The position numbers were made by a program, and so were the translations under genes. A model generated the notes under the pieces. The model worked only from the letters and a program-made list of their open reading frames with translations. It had not been told where the DNA came from and ran no database searches. Of a stretch of 64,000 nucleotides of DNA, positions 18,049-26,403 are shown piece after piece. Location of the stretch: positions 186,001-250,000 of the forward strand of contig JASDSY010000026.1 of NCBI GenBank assembly GCA_041441465.1, in the 5' to 3' direction. The DNA is from JASDSY01 sp041441465. Its GTDB lineage: Bacteria; Muiribacteriota; UBA9980. The stretch's first letter is position 1. Each line of letters begins with the position of its first letter.

Positions 18049-18100
18049 AAAAAACACTTTTGAACGAAGCGGCAGCGCGATGTTTAAAAGTGTTTTTTAT
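18049..18100 (+). terminator. Terminator after rplS
   Basis: AAAAACACTTTT pairs with AAAAGTGTTTTT (arms near 18050-18061 and 18087-18098), enclosing a smaller loop and running into T's. It separates rplS from lepB. Confidence 0.65.
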
Positions 18101-18134
18101 AATACTTAGAATGGTATGACTTAGTGAGGTTTTA

Positions 18135-18758
18135 ATGGCAGCAAGCGACAATATCACGACTGAAGCGGCGGAAAAGATTCCCGGCCCTAACAAAACCGGC
18201 GAACAGTCTGAATTAGAGAAATCTTTGTTTAGAGAAGTTGTTGAAACAATAGGCCTGGCCGTAATCCTGGCCATAATATTAAGGACTTTCGTAATCCAGG
18301 CATTTTTCATACCTTCCGGGTCAATGGAAAACACTTTGCTACCTGGCGATATGATATTAGTCAACAAGTTCATTTATTATTTTACCGATTATAAACATGG
18401 CGATATAATAGTTTTCAAGTATCCAAAGGAGCCTGAAAAAGACTATATAAAAAGGGTAATCGGCCTTCCGGGCGATACAGTTGAAATCAAAAACGGCGAC
18501 ATTTACATTAACGATAAATTGACCGAAGAAAAATACACCAAGCAAAAGGCCGCCGATGATATTATTTTGCACGCAAGCGCCGGCGCCGATGTGCCGTTAA
18601 GCAAGATAAAAGTTCCCGAAGGCAAGCTGTTCGTCATGGGCGACAACCGTAATAACAGCCAGGACTCAAGATTCTGGGGTTACCTGCCCAAGGAAAATAT
18701 CCGCGGGAAAGCTCTTTTAATATATTGGCCGTTGAATCGGATCGGACTGATAAGATAA
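18135..18758 (+). CDS. lepB: Signal peptidase I
   Basis: A 207-residue membrane-anchored serine protease that removes signal peptides at the outer face of the cytoplasmic membrane. One N-terminal membrane segment (about 36-57) is followed by box B PSGSMENTLLPGD with catalytic Ser63, box D DYIKRVIGLPGD with catalytic Lys106, and box E GDNRNNSQDSRFWG. The short hydrophilic N-terminus is Gram-positive/candidate-phylum-like in size. GTGAGG precedes the ATG. Its genomic place after rplS is common. It would process the many exported proteins of this window, but not the lipoproteins, which need LspA. Confidence 0.95.
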   Translation: MAASDNITTEAAEKIPGPNKTGEQSELEKSLFREVVETIGLAVILAIILRTFVIQAFFIPSGSMENTLLPGDMILVNKFIYYFTDYKHGDIIVFKYPKEPEKDYIKRVIGLPGDTVEIKNGDIYINDKLTEEKYTKQKAADDIILHASAGADVPLSKIKVPEGKLFVMGDNRNNSQDSRFWGYLPKENIRGKALLIYWPLNRIGLIR

Positions 18759-18774
18759 CATAAAATACTAAATA

Positions 18775-18815
18775 AAAGAGCGTTACAAACTTTAATTTGT
18801 AACGCTCTTTTTGTT
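18775..18815 (+). terminator. Terminator after lepB
   Basis: AAAGAGCGTTACAAA pairs with TTTGTAACGCTCTTT around a six-base loop, followed by T's. Very stable stem of 15 bp. Confidence 0.9.
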
Positions 18816-18830
18816 AAAAAGGTCGTTTTT

Positions 18831-20039
18831 ATGAATAACACAAATATCACGGCAAACGAAGATATCAATAAAATAAAGATACTAAAGATTTTCTTCAATA
18901 ACATTGTCGCAGACGGGAAAATAGATTCCAGCGAAAAATCGATATTCGCAAGATTAAAAGAAAATTTTGAATTATCGGATAAAATATGCTCTGATCTGCT
19001 GGCCGAGGCATTAAAAGAAAAAAAGGAAAAAAAAGACAGCAATAAGTTTATTTTAGGGTTGCCTGAAACTAATGTTACAGAGCGGGAACAGAAAAAAATA
19101 TTATACGCTAACGTCCTTTTCGAAATGCTGACAAACGGGAAAATAAGCGAAGAGGAAAATAAGCTTCTTGCAGAATTTGAAAAATTAATAGAGCTGACAG
19201 AAGACCAGGAACTTGAAGCGCGAACACTTGTTCATTCGAAAATAATCAGCTACGTTTCGGAATTAATCAAGGAAAAAAAATTCGATGACGCGCTTATGCT
19301 TTTAAGTTCATTCAAGCCTGACAGGCAATTCGAAGAACAGTACTATAAGGCGGCATTTGAATATATTAAGAACGTATTTAAAACAGGCATAAAATCCTGC
19401 GAACCGCATACCGAATATAAAAATTTATTCATGAATAAAAGCGATTCCAAGCCAGCCGCCGAAAATTTCGTATTTCATGAATACTATTATTATTGCAAAC
19501 TAATCAACATAAAAAATAATTTTTCTTTAAAAGAACTCGAGCTAAATAAACTGCTTGAAACTTCTTCAAACGATAAGCAAAAGTTTTTAGTTTTATTCGA
19601 ACTGGGATTTTTATATCATATATCGGGTAAATTCGATCTGGCCGCGGAGCGCTATAAAAAGGCATTTGACATAAACCCGCAGGACAGCGAATTAATAATA
19701 AATATGACATCATGTTTGCTAAGTCAAAAAAAATTCGATGACGCGCTTTTATTCGCTGATAACGCCCTTGCTTTAATAAACGATAATCCTATGATTTTAA
19801 ACAATGCAGCAATTGTAAACGCAAAATTAAAAAAATATGACAAAGCGATAACATTATTTGAAAAAGCTTTAAATATAAACAATAATTTTTCTGACGCCAG
19901 GTTAAATTTAGTGCTGGCATTAATCGAACAAAAAAAATATGATGACATTAAGAAACATGCGGAAATTTTAGAACAACAGATTCCAGATGATCCGTTATTA
20001 TGTAAAATAAAAAAACAAATGCGAAATTTTTATAAATAA
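18831..20039 (+). CDS. TerB-like and tetratricopeptide-repeat protein
   Basis: A 402-residue soluble protein. The N-terminus holds two TerB-like helical units, each with a short acidic loop: IVADGKIDSSEKSIFARL (about 23-40) and MLTNGKISEEENKLLAEF (about 95-113). The ADGKID loop is the signature of TerB, associated with metal binding. The C-terminal half has at least four TPR units (for example AAERYKKAFDINPQDSELII and AITLFEKALNINNNFSDARL). A scaffold for protein contacts is the only safe inference. A GGTCG-type ribosome site is weak. It lies right behind the strong lepB terminator and has no obvious partner gene. Confidence 0.8.
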   Translation: MNNTNITANEDINKIKILKIFFNNIVADGKIDSSEKSIFARLKENFELSDKICSDLLAEALKEKKEKKDSNKFILGLPETNVTEREQKKILYANVLFEMLTNGKISEEENKLLAEFEKLIELTEDQELEARTLVHSKIISYVSELIKEKKFDDALMLLSSFKPDRQFEEQYYKAAFEYIKNVFKTGIKSCEPHTEYKNLFMNKSDSKPAAENFVFHEYYYYCKLINIKNNFSLKELELNKLLETSSNDKQKFLVLFELGFLYHISGKFDLAAERYKKAFDINPQDSELIINMTSCLLSQKKFDDALLFADNALALINDNPMILNNAAIVNAKLKKYDKAITLFEKALNINNNFSDARLNLVLALIEQKKYDDIKKHAEILEQQIPDDPLLCKIKKQMRNFYK

Positions 20040-20223
20040 CAATGATAATTTTTAAACAGTTAAAAATTATGTGCTAATTTTATATTAGCAAATTAATTTT
20101 AAATTAATAGTTACCGCGTTAATGTAAATGTTATTTAATTTTTTCATTTGGCATAAGTGTTGCTCTAAAAATAGCATCACATTAAAATACATGTGATACA
20201 TTTTTAGGAGGTGTTTTATACAC

Positions 20224-20730
20224 ATGAAAAAATTTTTAGTAGTAATGACTCTTTTAATGGTAACAGTGGCATTCGCTATGCCGGCATTCGCGGTTGAAGC
20301 TCCTAAAGCTGACGCTGCAAAAGACGTAAAAGCTGAAGCTCCTAAGGCTGACGCTGCAAAAGACGTAAAAATGGCTGAATTTGTAGGCAAATTTGTAAAA
20401 GTAGACAAAAAAATCGAATTTGTAACAGACAAAGGCGAAAAATACCACATCAACGCAAAAGACAAAAAATTTGCTGAAATCGCTAAAATCGCTGATTTCG
20501 ACAAAAAATCATTCGCAGTAAAAGGAACAGTTGCTCCTGCTCCTAAAAACAAACCTAATTTTCTCCCGGCTCTTACAATAGCTGAATACAAAGAAGCCGC
20601 AGCTACAGAAGCAGCTCCTGCTACACCAGCTCCGACAGAAGTAAAGAAAGAAGAAGCAAAACCAGCAGAAGCTCCTAAAGCTGAAGAAACAAAAAAAGAA
20701 GAAGCTCCTAAAGCTGAAGAAAAAAAATAA
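20224..20730 (+). CDS. Small exported Ala/Lys/Glu-rich protein
   Basis: A 168-residue protein with a clear signal peptide ending AMPAFA-VE (cleavage near residue 24). The mature part starts with a tandem 13-residue repeat (EAPKADAAKDVKA), then an approximately 70-residue folded core (FVGKFVKVDKKIEFVTDKG, continuing to VKGTVAPAPK), and ends in a long Pro/Ala/Lys/Glu-rich tail. GGAGGT and the ATG at 20224 fix the start. Codon use is highly repetitive (GCT, AAA, GAA), suggesting strong expression. Its core resembles the downstream exported protein at 20980. No known family recognised; a small beta-barrel or OB-like fold is inference. Confidence 0.8.
   Translation: MKKFLVVMTLLMVTVAFAMPAFAVEAPKADAAKDVKAEAPKADAAKDVKMAEFVGKFVKVDKKIEFVTDKGEKYHINAKDKKFAEIAKIADFDKKSFAVKGTVAPAPKNKPNFLPALTIAEYKEAAATEAAPATPAPTEVKKEEAKPAEAPKAEETKKEEAPKAEEKK
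20296..20373 (+). repeat. Two 39-bp tandem repeats in the exported protein
   Basis: Two nearly identical 39-base units (20296-20334 and 20335-20373) encode EAPKADAAKDVKA and EAPKADAAKDVKM. Differences are confined to one silent base and the last codon, so copy number may vary between strains. Confidence 0.85.
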
Positions 20731-20750
20731 TTAACCGATAAATCTTTTTT

Positions 20751-20792
20751 TAGCCCGTGTCTTCTTCAAAAAGACGCGGGCTATTTTATTTT
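20751..20792 (+). terminator. Terminator after the small exported protein
   Basis: TAGCCCGTGTCTT (20751-20763) pairs with AAGACGCGGGCTA (20771-20783) with one G-T pair, then TTTTATTTTT. Confidence 0.85.
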
Positions 20793-20979
20793 TATAATTA
20801 TTTTATAAGACTTTATTTGACTTTATTACATTTTATAGCTATAATTATTTCAAACCAAGTAGTAAAAAAATATACCATATAAAATCAATAAAAATTATTT
20901 AACTACGTATTTATTATTAATTAAATTCGACTTTTATTATTTAATATAAAAAATCATAGTCTTTGGGGAGATGATTAAT

Positions 20980-21420
20980 TTGAAAAAAAATATCTATATT
21001 TACTTATTAATTTTCGTAATGTTACTGCTAGGTTATTCGCAGGTAATCGCGCAGCAAGCCGATCCTGACGCTAAAACAATAACCGGCAAGATTCAAAAAT
21101 ATCAGGGTAATAAGGACGAAAAAATTGCCGTTTACGAAATTGTAACGGAAGCCAAAGAACATTATAAGATAATAGGGCCAAAATCAATAGTTGACCAATT
21201 AGTTTCAGACGAATTTGCTAAGAATCTCGCGACCGCGGAAGTAGTTTTAACCGGCAAGATAATAAAAAAAGATAATAAACAGGGAATTATAATAAGCACA
21301 TTTCAAATTTTAGATGAAGCTACAAAAAAATCCGGCATCGGCGTTGTCACAATGCCGAATGACGCAGTTCCGGCTGCTGCTCAAACCAAGGAAGTTACCA
21401 TTCCGAAAGAAAACAAATAA
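20980..21420 (+). CDS. Small exported protein, paralogue-like of 20224 product
   Basis: A protein of about 146 residues with signal peptide LKKNIYIYLLIFVMLLLGYS and cleavage near IAQQA. I prefer the TTG at 20980, which lies nine bases after GGGGAG; the in-frame ATG at 20971 touches that site. The mature core (ITGKIQKYQG, VYEIVTEAKEHYKIIGPKS, VVLTGKIIKKDNKQGIIIST) has the same order as the preceding exported protein: GK-strand, a strand ending in KYHI or HYKI, then a GT/GK strand. A shared OB-like fold after duplication is likely but inferred. It ends with a short Pro/Ala-rich tail. Function unknown. Confidence 0.75.
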   Translation: MKKNIYIYLLIFVMLLLGYSQVIAQQADPDAKTITGKIQKYQGNKDEKIAVYEIVTEAKEHYKIIGPKSIVDQLVSDEFAKNLATAEVVLTGKIIKKDNKQGIIISTFQILDEATKKSGIGVVTMPNDAVPAAAQTKEVTIPKENK

Positions 21421-21447
21421 ATCGTAAAATATTATTTGCGTTATAAC

Positions 21448-21477
21448 GCGAAGCTATCAAAAGCTTCGCTTTTTTTA
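21448..21477 (+). terminator. Terminator after 20980 gene
   Basis: GCGAAGCT (21448-21455) pairs with AGCTTCGC (21462-21469), followed by eight T. Strong. Confidence 0.85.
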
Positions 21478-21535
21478 TTTTATAAAAAATATCAAATTTA
21501 TCATAAGTTTATAGTCTTAAATGTTAAATAATTAC

Positions 21536-21564
21536 TTGACAATTGTAAAAATAAGCCCTATAAT
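21536..21564 (+). promoter_or_regulatory. Consensus promoter for the foldase gene
   Basis: TTGACA (21536-21541), 17 bases, TATAAT (21559-21564). It lies inside the region a longer open frame would translate, which shows that the coding start is downstream at 21593. Confidence 0.85.
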
Positions 21565-21592
21565 CAGCACAATTAAATTTAAAGGAGAAACT

Positions 21593-23068
21593 ATGAGCTT
21601 AGTTAAAAACATTTTAAAAACGGCGACAATAACAGCCGCCACACTAACGATGGCAACAGCGATAGCAAACGCGGGAACAGGCGATTTACAAGCATTAGAC
21701 GTTAAAAACTTAGGCATTAAAGTTATCGGCGCGGATGGCAAAGTTTTAAGCGGCGCAACAGCTGAAGTAACGGTAGATTCAGAAGAAGTTATAGCCAAAA
21801 TCGGCGCAGTAGAAATAAAATATAAAGAACTGGCACAAAAAATGAACGAAGTAATTCCGCCGTTCGTACCGAGAAATGAAATCAAAAAAGAAGATAAAAT
21901 CAATATTTTAAACAAAATGCTTGACGAAAAACTCATAGACATCGCAATGAAAGACGCCAAATATAATGAAAAACCGGAAACTAAAGAATTCATTTCCGAT
22001 ATAAGCGGCAAGATAGCATTGCAGCATTTCTTAAAAGAAGAAGTGGATAAAAACATAAAAGTAGAAGACGCCGAAATAAAGGATTTTTTTGAGAAAAATA
22101 AAGACACTCAATTAAAAGGCATGACGTTAGAACAAACTAAAGACGACATAACAAAATATTTAAAAACTAAAAAAATCGAGCCTTATTTTAACGAATTATA
22201 TAACAAACTGTCAAAAGAATATGAACTCAAAACCAACGAAGCGGCTCTTGCCAAAGTAAAGGATATTTACGCACTTGACGCAAAAGCTCTTGATGAAGCA
22301 ATGTTCACTACAAAAAAAGGCGATATAAAACTCGCTGATGCACGCCGCTTTTTGGAAATAGGCAAATTATTAAATCCGAGCATGCCGCCGGTTAACACAA
22401 AAGACGAAGCGACTGCAAAATTGCTTATAGATAACATCGGCAAGTCGCACGTTATAACACTATACGCAGCGGAAAAAGGTTTTACCGCCGAAAAAGATCC
22501 AAAAATAAAAGATGACGTCAATAAGTTCGCAGATATGCAGCTTCGTAAAATATTCTTAAATACTAATATAAAGGCAAAAGAAGATATAAGCGAAGCCGAA
22601 CAGCAAAAATATTATGATGATCACAAAAAAGAATTCATGCAGGATGAGCAGGTAAAAGCCTCGCACATACTTGTAAAAGAAGAAACAAAAGCCGTGGAAT
22701 TAAAGAAAGAAATCGACGGCGGCGCTAACTTCGAAGATCTTGCCAAAAAGAATTCGACCGATCCAGGTTCCGCTGCTAACGGCGGCGACCTCGGCTTCTT
22801 CGGGCACGGCATGATGGTTAAAGAATTTGAAGACGCAGCATTCGACGCTAAAATCGGAACAGTTACACCGGTCGTAAAATCTCAATTCGGCTACCATATA
22901 ATAAAGGTAACCGATAAACAGGCCGCCAAACAGAAAGAATTCAAGGAAGTAGCAGACAGCATAAAGGAAAAACTCAAATTCGAAGAAAAAAGCAAAGCAT
23001 ACAAAAGCTTTATGGATGATTTAAAAACAAAAAACAAGGTAGAAATCTTAGAAAATAAAATAAAATAA
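21593..23068 (+). CDS. Exported peptidyl-prolyl isomerase, parvulin/PrsA-SurA type
   Basis: A 491-residue exported foldase. Start at 21593 is set by AAGGAG eight bases upstream and the promoter at 21536-21564. The signal peptide (about 1-28) ends TAIANA-GT. A SurA_N-like chaperone region (about 55-220; VIAKIGAVEIKYKELAQKMN) is followed by a middle helical part and a parvulin domain at about 353-442 (QVKASHILVKE, FEDLAKKNSTDPGSAANGGD, FGYHIIKVTDKQ), with all core motifs. No lipobox is seen, so it is secreted or periplasmic rather than a PrsA lipoprotein. Probable role: folding of exported proteins, such as the long beta-rich ones in this window. Confidence 0.9.
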   Translation: MSLVKNILKTATITAATLTMATAIANAGTGDLQALDVKNLGIKVIGADGKVLSGATAEVTVDSEEVIAKIGAVEIKYKELAQKMNEVIPPFVPRNEIKKEDKINILNKMLDEKLIDIAMKDAKYNEKPETKEFISDISGKIALQHFLKEEVDKNIKVEDAEIKDFFEKNKDTQLKGMTLEQTKDDITKYLKTKKIEPYFNELYNKLSKEYELKTNEAALAKVKDIYALDAKALDEAMFTTKKGDIKLADARRFLEIGKLLNPSMPPVNTKDEATAKLLIDNIGKSHVITLYAAEKGFTAEKDPKIKDDVNKFADMQLRKIFLNTNIKAKEDISEAEQQKYYDDHKKEFMQDEQVKASHILVKEETKAVELKKEIDGGANFEDLAKKNSTDPGSAANGGDLGFFGHGMMVKEFEDAAFDAKIGTVTPVVKSQFGYHIIKVTDKQAAKQKEFKEVADSIKEKLKFEEKSKAYKSFMDDLKTKNKVEILENKIK

Positions 23069-23078
23069 CAGGTGGAAC

Positions 23079-23108
23079 AAAAAGGCCGTCGGATTGGCGG
23101 CCTTTTTT
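23079..23108 (+). terminator. Terminator after the foldase gene
   Basis: AAAAAGGCCG (23079-23088) pairs with CGGCC plus six T (23098-23108). An in-frame TTG at 23094 lies inside this hairpin, arguing that the next gene starts at 23115. Confidence 0.8.
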
Positions 23109-23114
23109 AATACT

Positions 23115-24065
23115 ATGGAACAGAAAAAAAATATAATTTTATTTCACGGCGATTTCGACGGAATAATTTCAGCATTATTCATAATAAAGCATTACAGTCT
23201 GCAAAAGCCGCTGCTTTATGTTACGGAACCGTTCACAATCGATAAGACTTATAAAAAACTTCTGGAAATTAATATCGCCGAACGCGGCATGCTTTATCTT
23301 GTCGATGTCGCGCCTAATAATAAAAATATGAAAATGACAATCGATTTTTATAATCAGATTTCGCTGCAGTACCCGAGCGTAGTCATGTTCGACCATCATA
23401 ACGGCTGGGAGCAGGTTAACTTCGAAAAAAACTGCCGCGTAATGGTAGATAAAAATGCGCCGTCATGCGCCGGTTTTCTTTTCAAGACATTCGAATTTTC
23501 AAAATGCGGATTCGATAGTAACGAAGCTGAAAAATTAAAGCGGCTGGCCGATGACGCCGACATTATAGACAGCGGCGGCGCTGACGGACTTTCACCTGAC
23601 GGAGAATTGATTTATAAAGCATTGAAAGCGGACTTGAAAAATGAAAACCTGCGAATAGAAATGCTCGAATATTTATTAAATACCCTGCAGGGGCATAAAA
23701 ATTTAAAAACATACGAAAAATTCAGCGGGCTTGCCCGCGATTACGAAAAAATCCTGGAGTATAGCTACGGCCTTATAAAAAATTTAAAGGAACTGAGGCA
23801 CGGCATTTGTTTTCTGAACGTCGGTTCAGCACCGTGCGATATCACCTCTATAATGAGGAAATGCTACGAGAAATATAAGATCGTAATTATCGAATATACC
23901 GCTGCAGGCGGGCAATTTTATGTCATAGGAACATCGGAACCGCAAATAAGCCTTCTTGAAATTTTAAAATTAAAAAGCGGGGCTAAATTCAGAGCCACTA
24001 TAAACAAAAAGAATATTGACGAAGTATTAAAATTATTCGACGAATATTTTGAAGGTATAAAATGA
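23115..24065 (+). CDS. DHH-family phosphoesterase
   Basis: A 316-residue protein with a DHH catalytic domain: metal-binding HGDFDGIISALFIIKHY at the start, LVDVAPNN, the DHH triad in VVMFDHHNGW, and a later DDADIIDSGG. Family members hydrolyse cyclic di-AMP, nano-RNA or phosphoester bonds; sequence alone does not decide. The C-terminal half is shorter and less typical than in RecJ or NrnA. Start at 23115 is chosen because the upstream TTG is inside a terminator; there is no strong ribosome site. TGA is its stop, overlapping the endonuclease IV start by four bases (ATGA). The two likely form a repair or nucleotide-processing pair. Confidence 0.8.
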   Translation: MEQKKNIILFHGDFDGIISALFIIKHYSLQKPLLYVTEPFTIDKTYKKLLEINIAERGMLYLVDVAPNNKNMKMTIDFYNQISLQYPSVVMFDHHNGWEQVNFEKNCRVMVDKNAPSCAGFLFKTFEFSKCGFDSNEAEKLKRLADDADIIDSGGADGLSPDGELIYKALKADLKNENLRIEMLEYLLNTLQGHKNLKTYEKFSGLARDYEKILEYSYGLIKNLKELRHGICFLNVGSAPCDITSIMRKCYEKYKIVIIEYTAAGGQFYVIGTSEPQISLLEILKLKSGAKFRATINKKNIDEVLKLFDEYFEGIK

Positions 24066-24862
24066 AAAACAGTTTAAATTCAAATAACGCAAAAAAATTA
24101 TTCGGCGCGCATCTTTCTGTAAGCGACATTAAAAACATACAGACAATAATAGAATTATGCCAGATAACTGCGATTCAGATATTCATATCGAGCCCGCGTT
24201 CATTTAATCCGGCAATATCGGAAACTTCAAAAAAAAATATCGATATTATAATTAACGAATTAAAATTAGCCGCGAGCGTTCATATGCCGTATCTTGTAAA
24301 CTTCGCGTCATGCGATGAAGAGCTTCGAAAAAAAAGCGTATCACAGGTTATTTACGGAATCAAAGCATCATCGGATTTAGGCGTCAAACATTATATCGCC
24401 CACCCAGGTTCGGGAGTTTATGACAATCTGAAGCGTTCGATAGACGAGGTGTTAGACGGTATTGACGGAGCAAGCGCTGAATTTTTAATCGAAAATACCG
24501 AAGGCTCAGGCAAAAAGCTTATATCGACGGAAAAAGAAGCTTTGAAATTGATCGGCGATTATAACGGCAAAATCGGAATCTGCTGGGACACTGCGCACGC
24601 TTACGGCGCCGGCGTGGATACCTCGAAACTGTCGGCTAAATTGATAAGCCATATAAAATTAGTTCACTTAAACGATTCGAGCCAGGCGGTAGAGTTCGGT
24701 TCAAAAAAAGACAGGCACGCAGGTTTTTTCGAGGGCAGAATAGGCCCCGAAAAAATAACGGATTTTATTAACTCCCTCGGACACGAAAAAACATATATAA
24801 TAGAGCGCGAAGGCTTTGAAAATACATGCCGCGACCTTATTTTTATCAAAGAAACATTATAA
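24062..24862 (+). CDS. nfo: Deoxyribonuclease IV (apurinic/apyrimidinic endonuclease)
   Basis: A 266-residue TIM-barrel enzyme of the endonuclease IV family, which uses three zinc ions to nick DNA 5' of abasic sites. Signature parts are GAHLSVSD near the N-terminus, VHMPYLVNFAS, HPGSGVYDN, ENTEGSG, CWDTAHAYGAG, VHLNDSS and KDRHAGFFEGRIG. The second motif HPGSG and CWDTAH carry zinc ligands. It overlaps the DHH gene by four bases, so translation is coupled and the two products may work together. Length is slightly shorter than E. coli Nfo (285 residues), but all motifs are present. Confidence 0.92.
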   Translation: MKNSLNSNNAKKLFGAHLSVSDIKNIQTIIELCQITAIQIFISSPRSFNPAISETSKKNIDIIINELKLAASVHMPYLVNFASCDEELRKKSVSQVIYGIKASSDLGVKHYIAHPGSGVYDNLKRSIDEVLDGIDGASAEFLIENTEGSGKKLISTEKEALKLIGDYNGKIGICWDTAHAYGAGVDTSKLSAKLISHIKLVHLNDSSQAVEFGSKKDRHAGFFEGRIGPEKITDFINSLGHEKTYIIEREGFENTCRDLIFIKETL

Positions 24863-25003
24863 GAAAAAAATATGTCAATTCAAAATTCACCAATATGATA
24901 AAAAATTAAAATTCCGATTACATCTGCACCTGATTTTTCATTTAAATAGTTTTAAACAAAGACTTTTAATTAAATGCAAAATTTGAAATATTAACTTATT
25001 GTA

Positions 25004-25032
25004 TTGATTAAATGTCTTTTTTTTGATAAAAT
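25004..25032 (+). promoter_or_regulatory. Promoter for the exported protein at 25066
   Basis: TTGATT (25004-25009), 17 bases, TAAAAT (25027-25032), leader about 27 bases. Confidence 0.55.
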
Positions 25033-25065
25033 AATTGTGTTCAATTAATTCTAAGGAGAAAAAAT

Positions 25066-26142
25066 ATGTCAAAAAATCAAAATTTCAAAATTTTAATAAC
25101 AGCAGTATTAATCGCTTTGTTTTGCGCCGGCCAGGCGTTTGCATTACCGGAATCCATAAAAATAATAAATAAAAACGCGGATGCTGTAATCACGCTTAAT
25201 TTCGGCGAAATTTATAAATATTTGAAAGAAAATAAAATCGAAGGCCCCGTCGAAACACAAGCATCAAAAATAAAAAATTTAATGGCGATAGACATATTAA
25301 ATGAAATAAAAAATTTCACCATTGTAATGACTGATATATCAAATTATAAGTTAGGGAAAAATCCATCGGGCGCATTCATATTCGAGGGTAATTTCAAGCA
25401 GGCGGATATCGAACGGAAAATGGTTTCCGGCGGTACTAAGTTCGAGGAATACGCAGGCTCAAAGCTCTACAAATTAGGCGAGGATTTAGTTTTAACCGTT
25501 CCTTCGGCAGGCTTTTTAATATACGGCAATACGCGCGAAGTAAAAGCGATGCTCGAGGCGCTTCTTTTAATATCCAATAAGAAAGAAGTAACTGATTCGA
25601 TATCTAAAGACGAATATTATAACAATGAAATAAACCAAAAAGAATTCGCGGACATGAAAATTTACGGATTCATAAAAATACCGGAACCGATTTCACAGCT
25701 GGCGAATAAGCTTGCAAAATTCAACAGCGATCAGGCAATGTTCGAGAATTTAAAAGGCGTATCATTTGCCGGCGGAAAAAATACATTCCTTATAAAATAT
25801 AATTACACTTCGAAACAAGCGGCAAGCGATTCAATAAAAAAAGCCGCAGCTTTTATGGAGACTGGATTTTCACAGCTCGCAGGCAATTCGAAAAAAATAA
25901 ACGAAACCGAACCTACAGCTGTAAAGGTAAACGCTGACAGATTAAATTTTGCCAAGGCCGGAATCGATCTTTTATTAAAAATGCGTCCTGATATGAAAAT
26001 CGAGGCTATCGAAGACGCATTGTTCATAAAATTCGATTTATCAAAGGTAACCAAAGAAACCGCGGTTTTCACTAATTCTATACTGACAGCTTTCATAAAT
26101 CCGGCACCGGTACCAGCTAAGTCACCTGCATCCGGAAAATAA
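25066..26142 (+). CDS. Exported protein of unknown function
   Basis: A 358-residue protein with a signal peptide (ILITAVLIALFCAGQAFA-LP, cleavage near residue 28). AAGGAG seven bases upstream fixes the start. The mature part is mixed alpha/beta with no disulfide-forming cysteine pair, two similar halves (LNFGEIYKYLKENKIEG and later VKVNADRLNFAKAGIDLLLK) and a Pro/Ala-rich C-terminal tail (INPAPVPAKSPASGK). This architecture resembles exported proteins that measure or buffer self-assembly (for example DUF3352-like), but I cannot confirm a family. It lies alone, with a promoter upstream and a hairpin after it. Confidence 0.65.
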   Translation: MSKNQNFKILITAVLIALFCAGQAFALPESIKIINKNADAVITLNFGEIYKYLKENKIEGPVETQASKIKNLMAIDILNEIKNFTIVMTDISNYKLGKNPSGAFIFEGNFKQADIERKMVSGGTKFEEYAGSKLYKLGEDLVLTVPSAGFLIYGNTREVKAMLEALLLISNKKEVTDSISKDEYYNNEINQKEFADMKIYGFIKIPEPISQLANKLAKFNSDQAMFENLKGVSFAGGKNTFLIKYNYTSKQAASDSIKKAAAFMETGFSQLAGNSKKINETEPTAVKVNADRLNFAKAGIDLLLKMRPDMKIEAIEDALFIKFDLSKVTKETAVFTNSILTAFINPAPVPAKSPASGK

Positions 26143-26272
26143 TAAAAATTGAATTAGTAAATAATGTAATCTAACAATTAAAATTTATTAAAATAAATAC
26201 ACATCAACTCCGCAATAATAAAAATTCTAATCTAAATATACAAATAAGCGCCGTCTTAAAAAAATAAAATAT

Positions 26273-26306
26273 AAAAAAGGCAGTCGAATATAGACTGTCT
26301 TTTTTA
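26273..26306 (+). terminator. Hairpin with T-run between exported genes
   Basis: AAAAAAGGCAGTC pairs with GACTGTCTTTTTT (one G-T pair) around a seven-base loop. It ends the gene at 25066. Confidence 0.8.
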
Positions 26307-26403
26307 TTTTTTATGTTATATTTTTTTATTTATTGCCGATATAAAAATTGAATAATAAATAAAAAGTTTTTAAAATAATTATAAAAAAATTCCGGAGGGT
26401 AAA

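Noticed and set aside
20085..20591. 168-residue frame antisense to the small exported protein
   Set aside because: Mirrors the repetitive codons of the real gene, including its Ala-rich repeat; no start signal.
21521..21592. Extra 24 N-terminal codons before the foldase
   Set aside because: They overlap the TTGACA/TATAAT promoter, so they cannot be in the mRNA; a Shine-Dalgarno site precedes 21593.
23094..23114. TTG start for the DHH phosphoesterase
   Set aside because: It lies within the terminator hairpin of the preceding gene.
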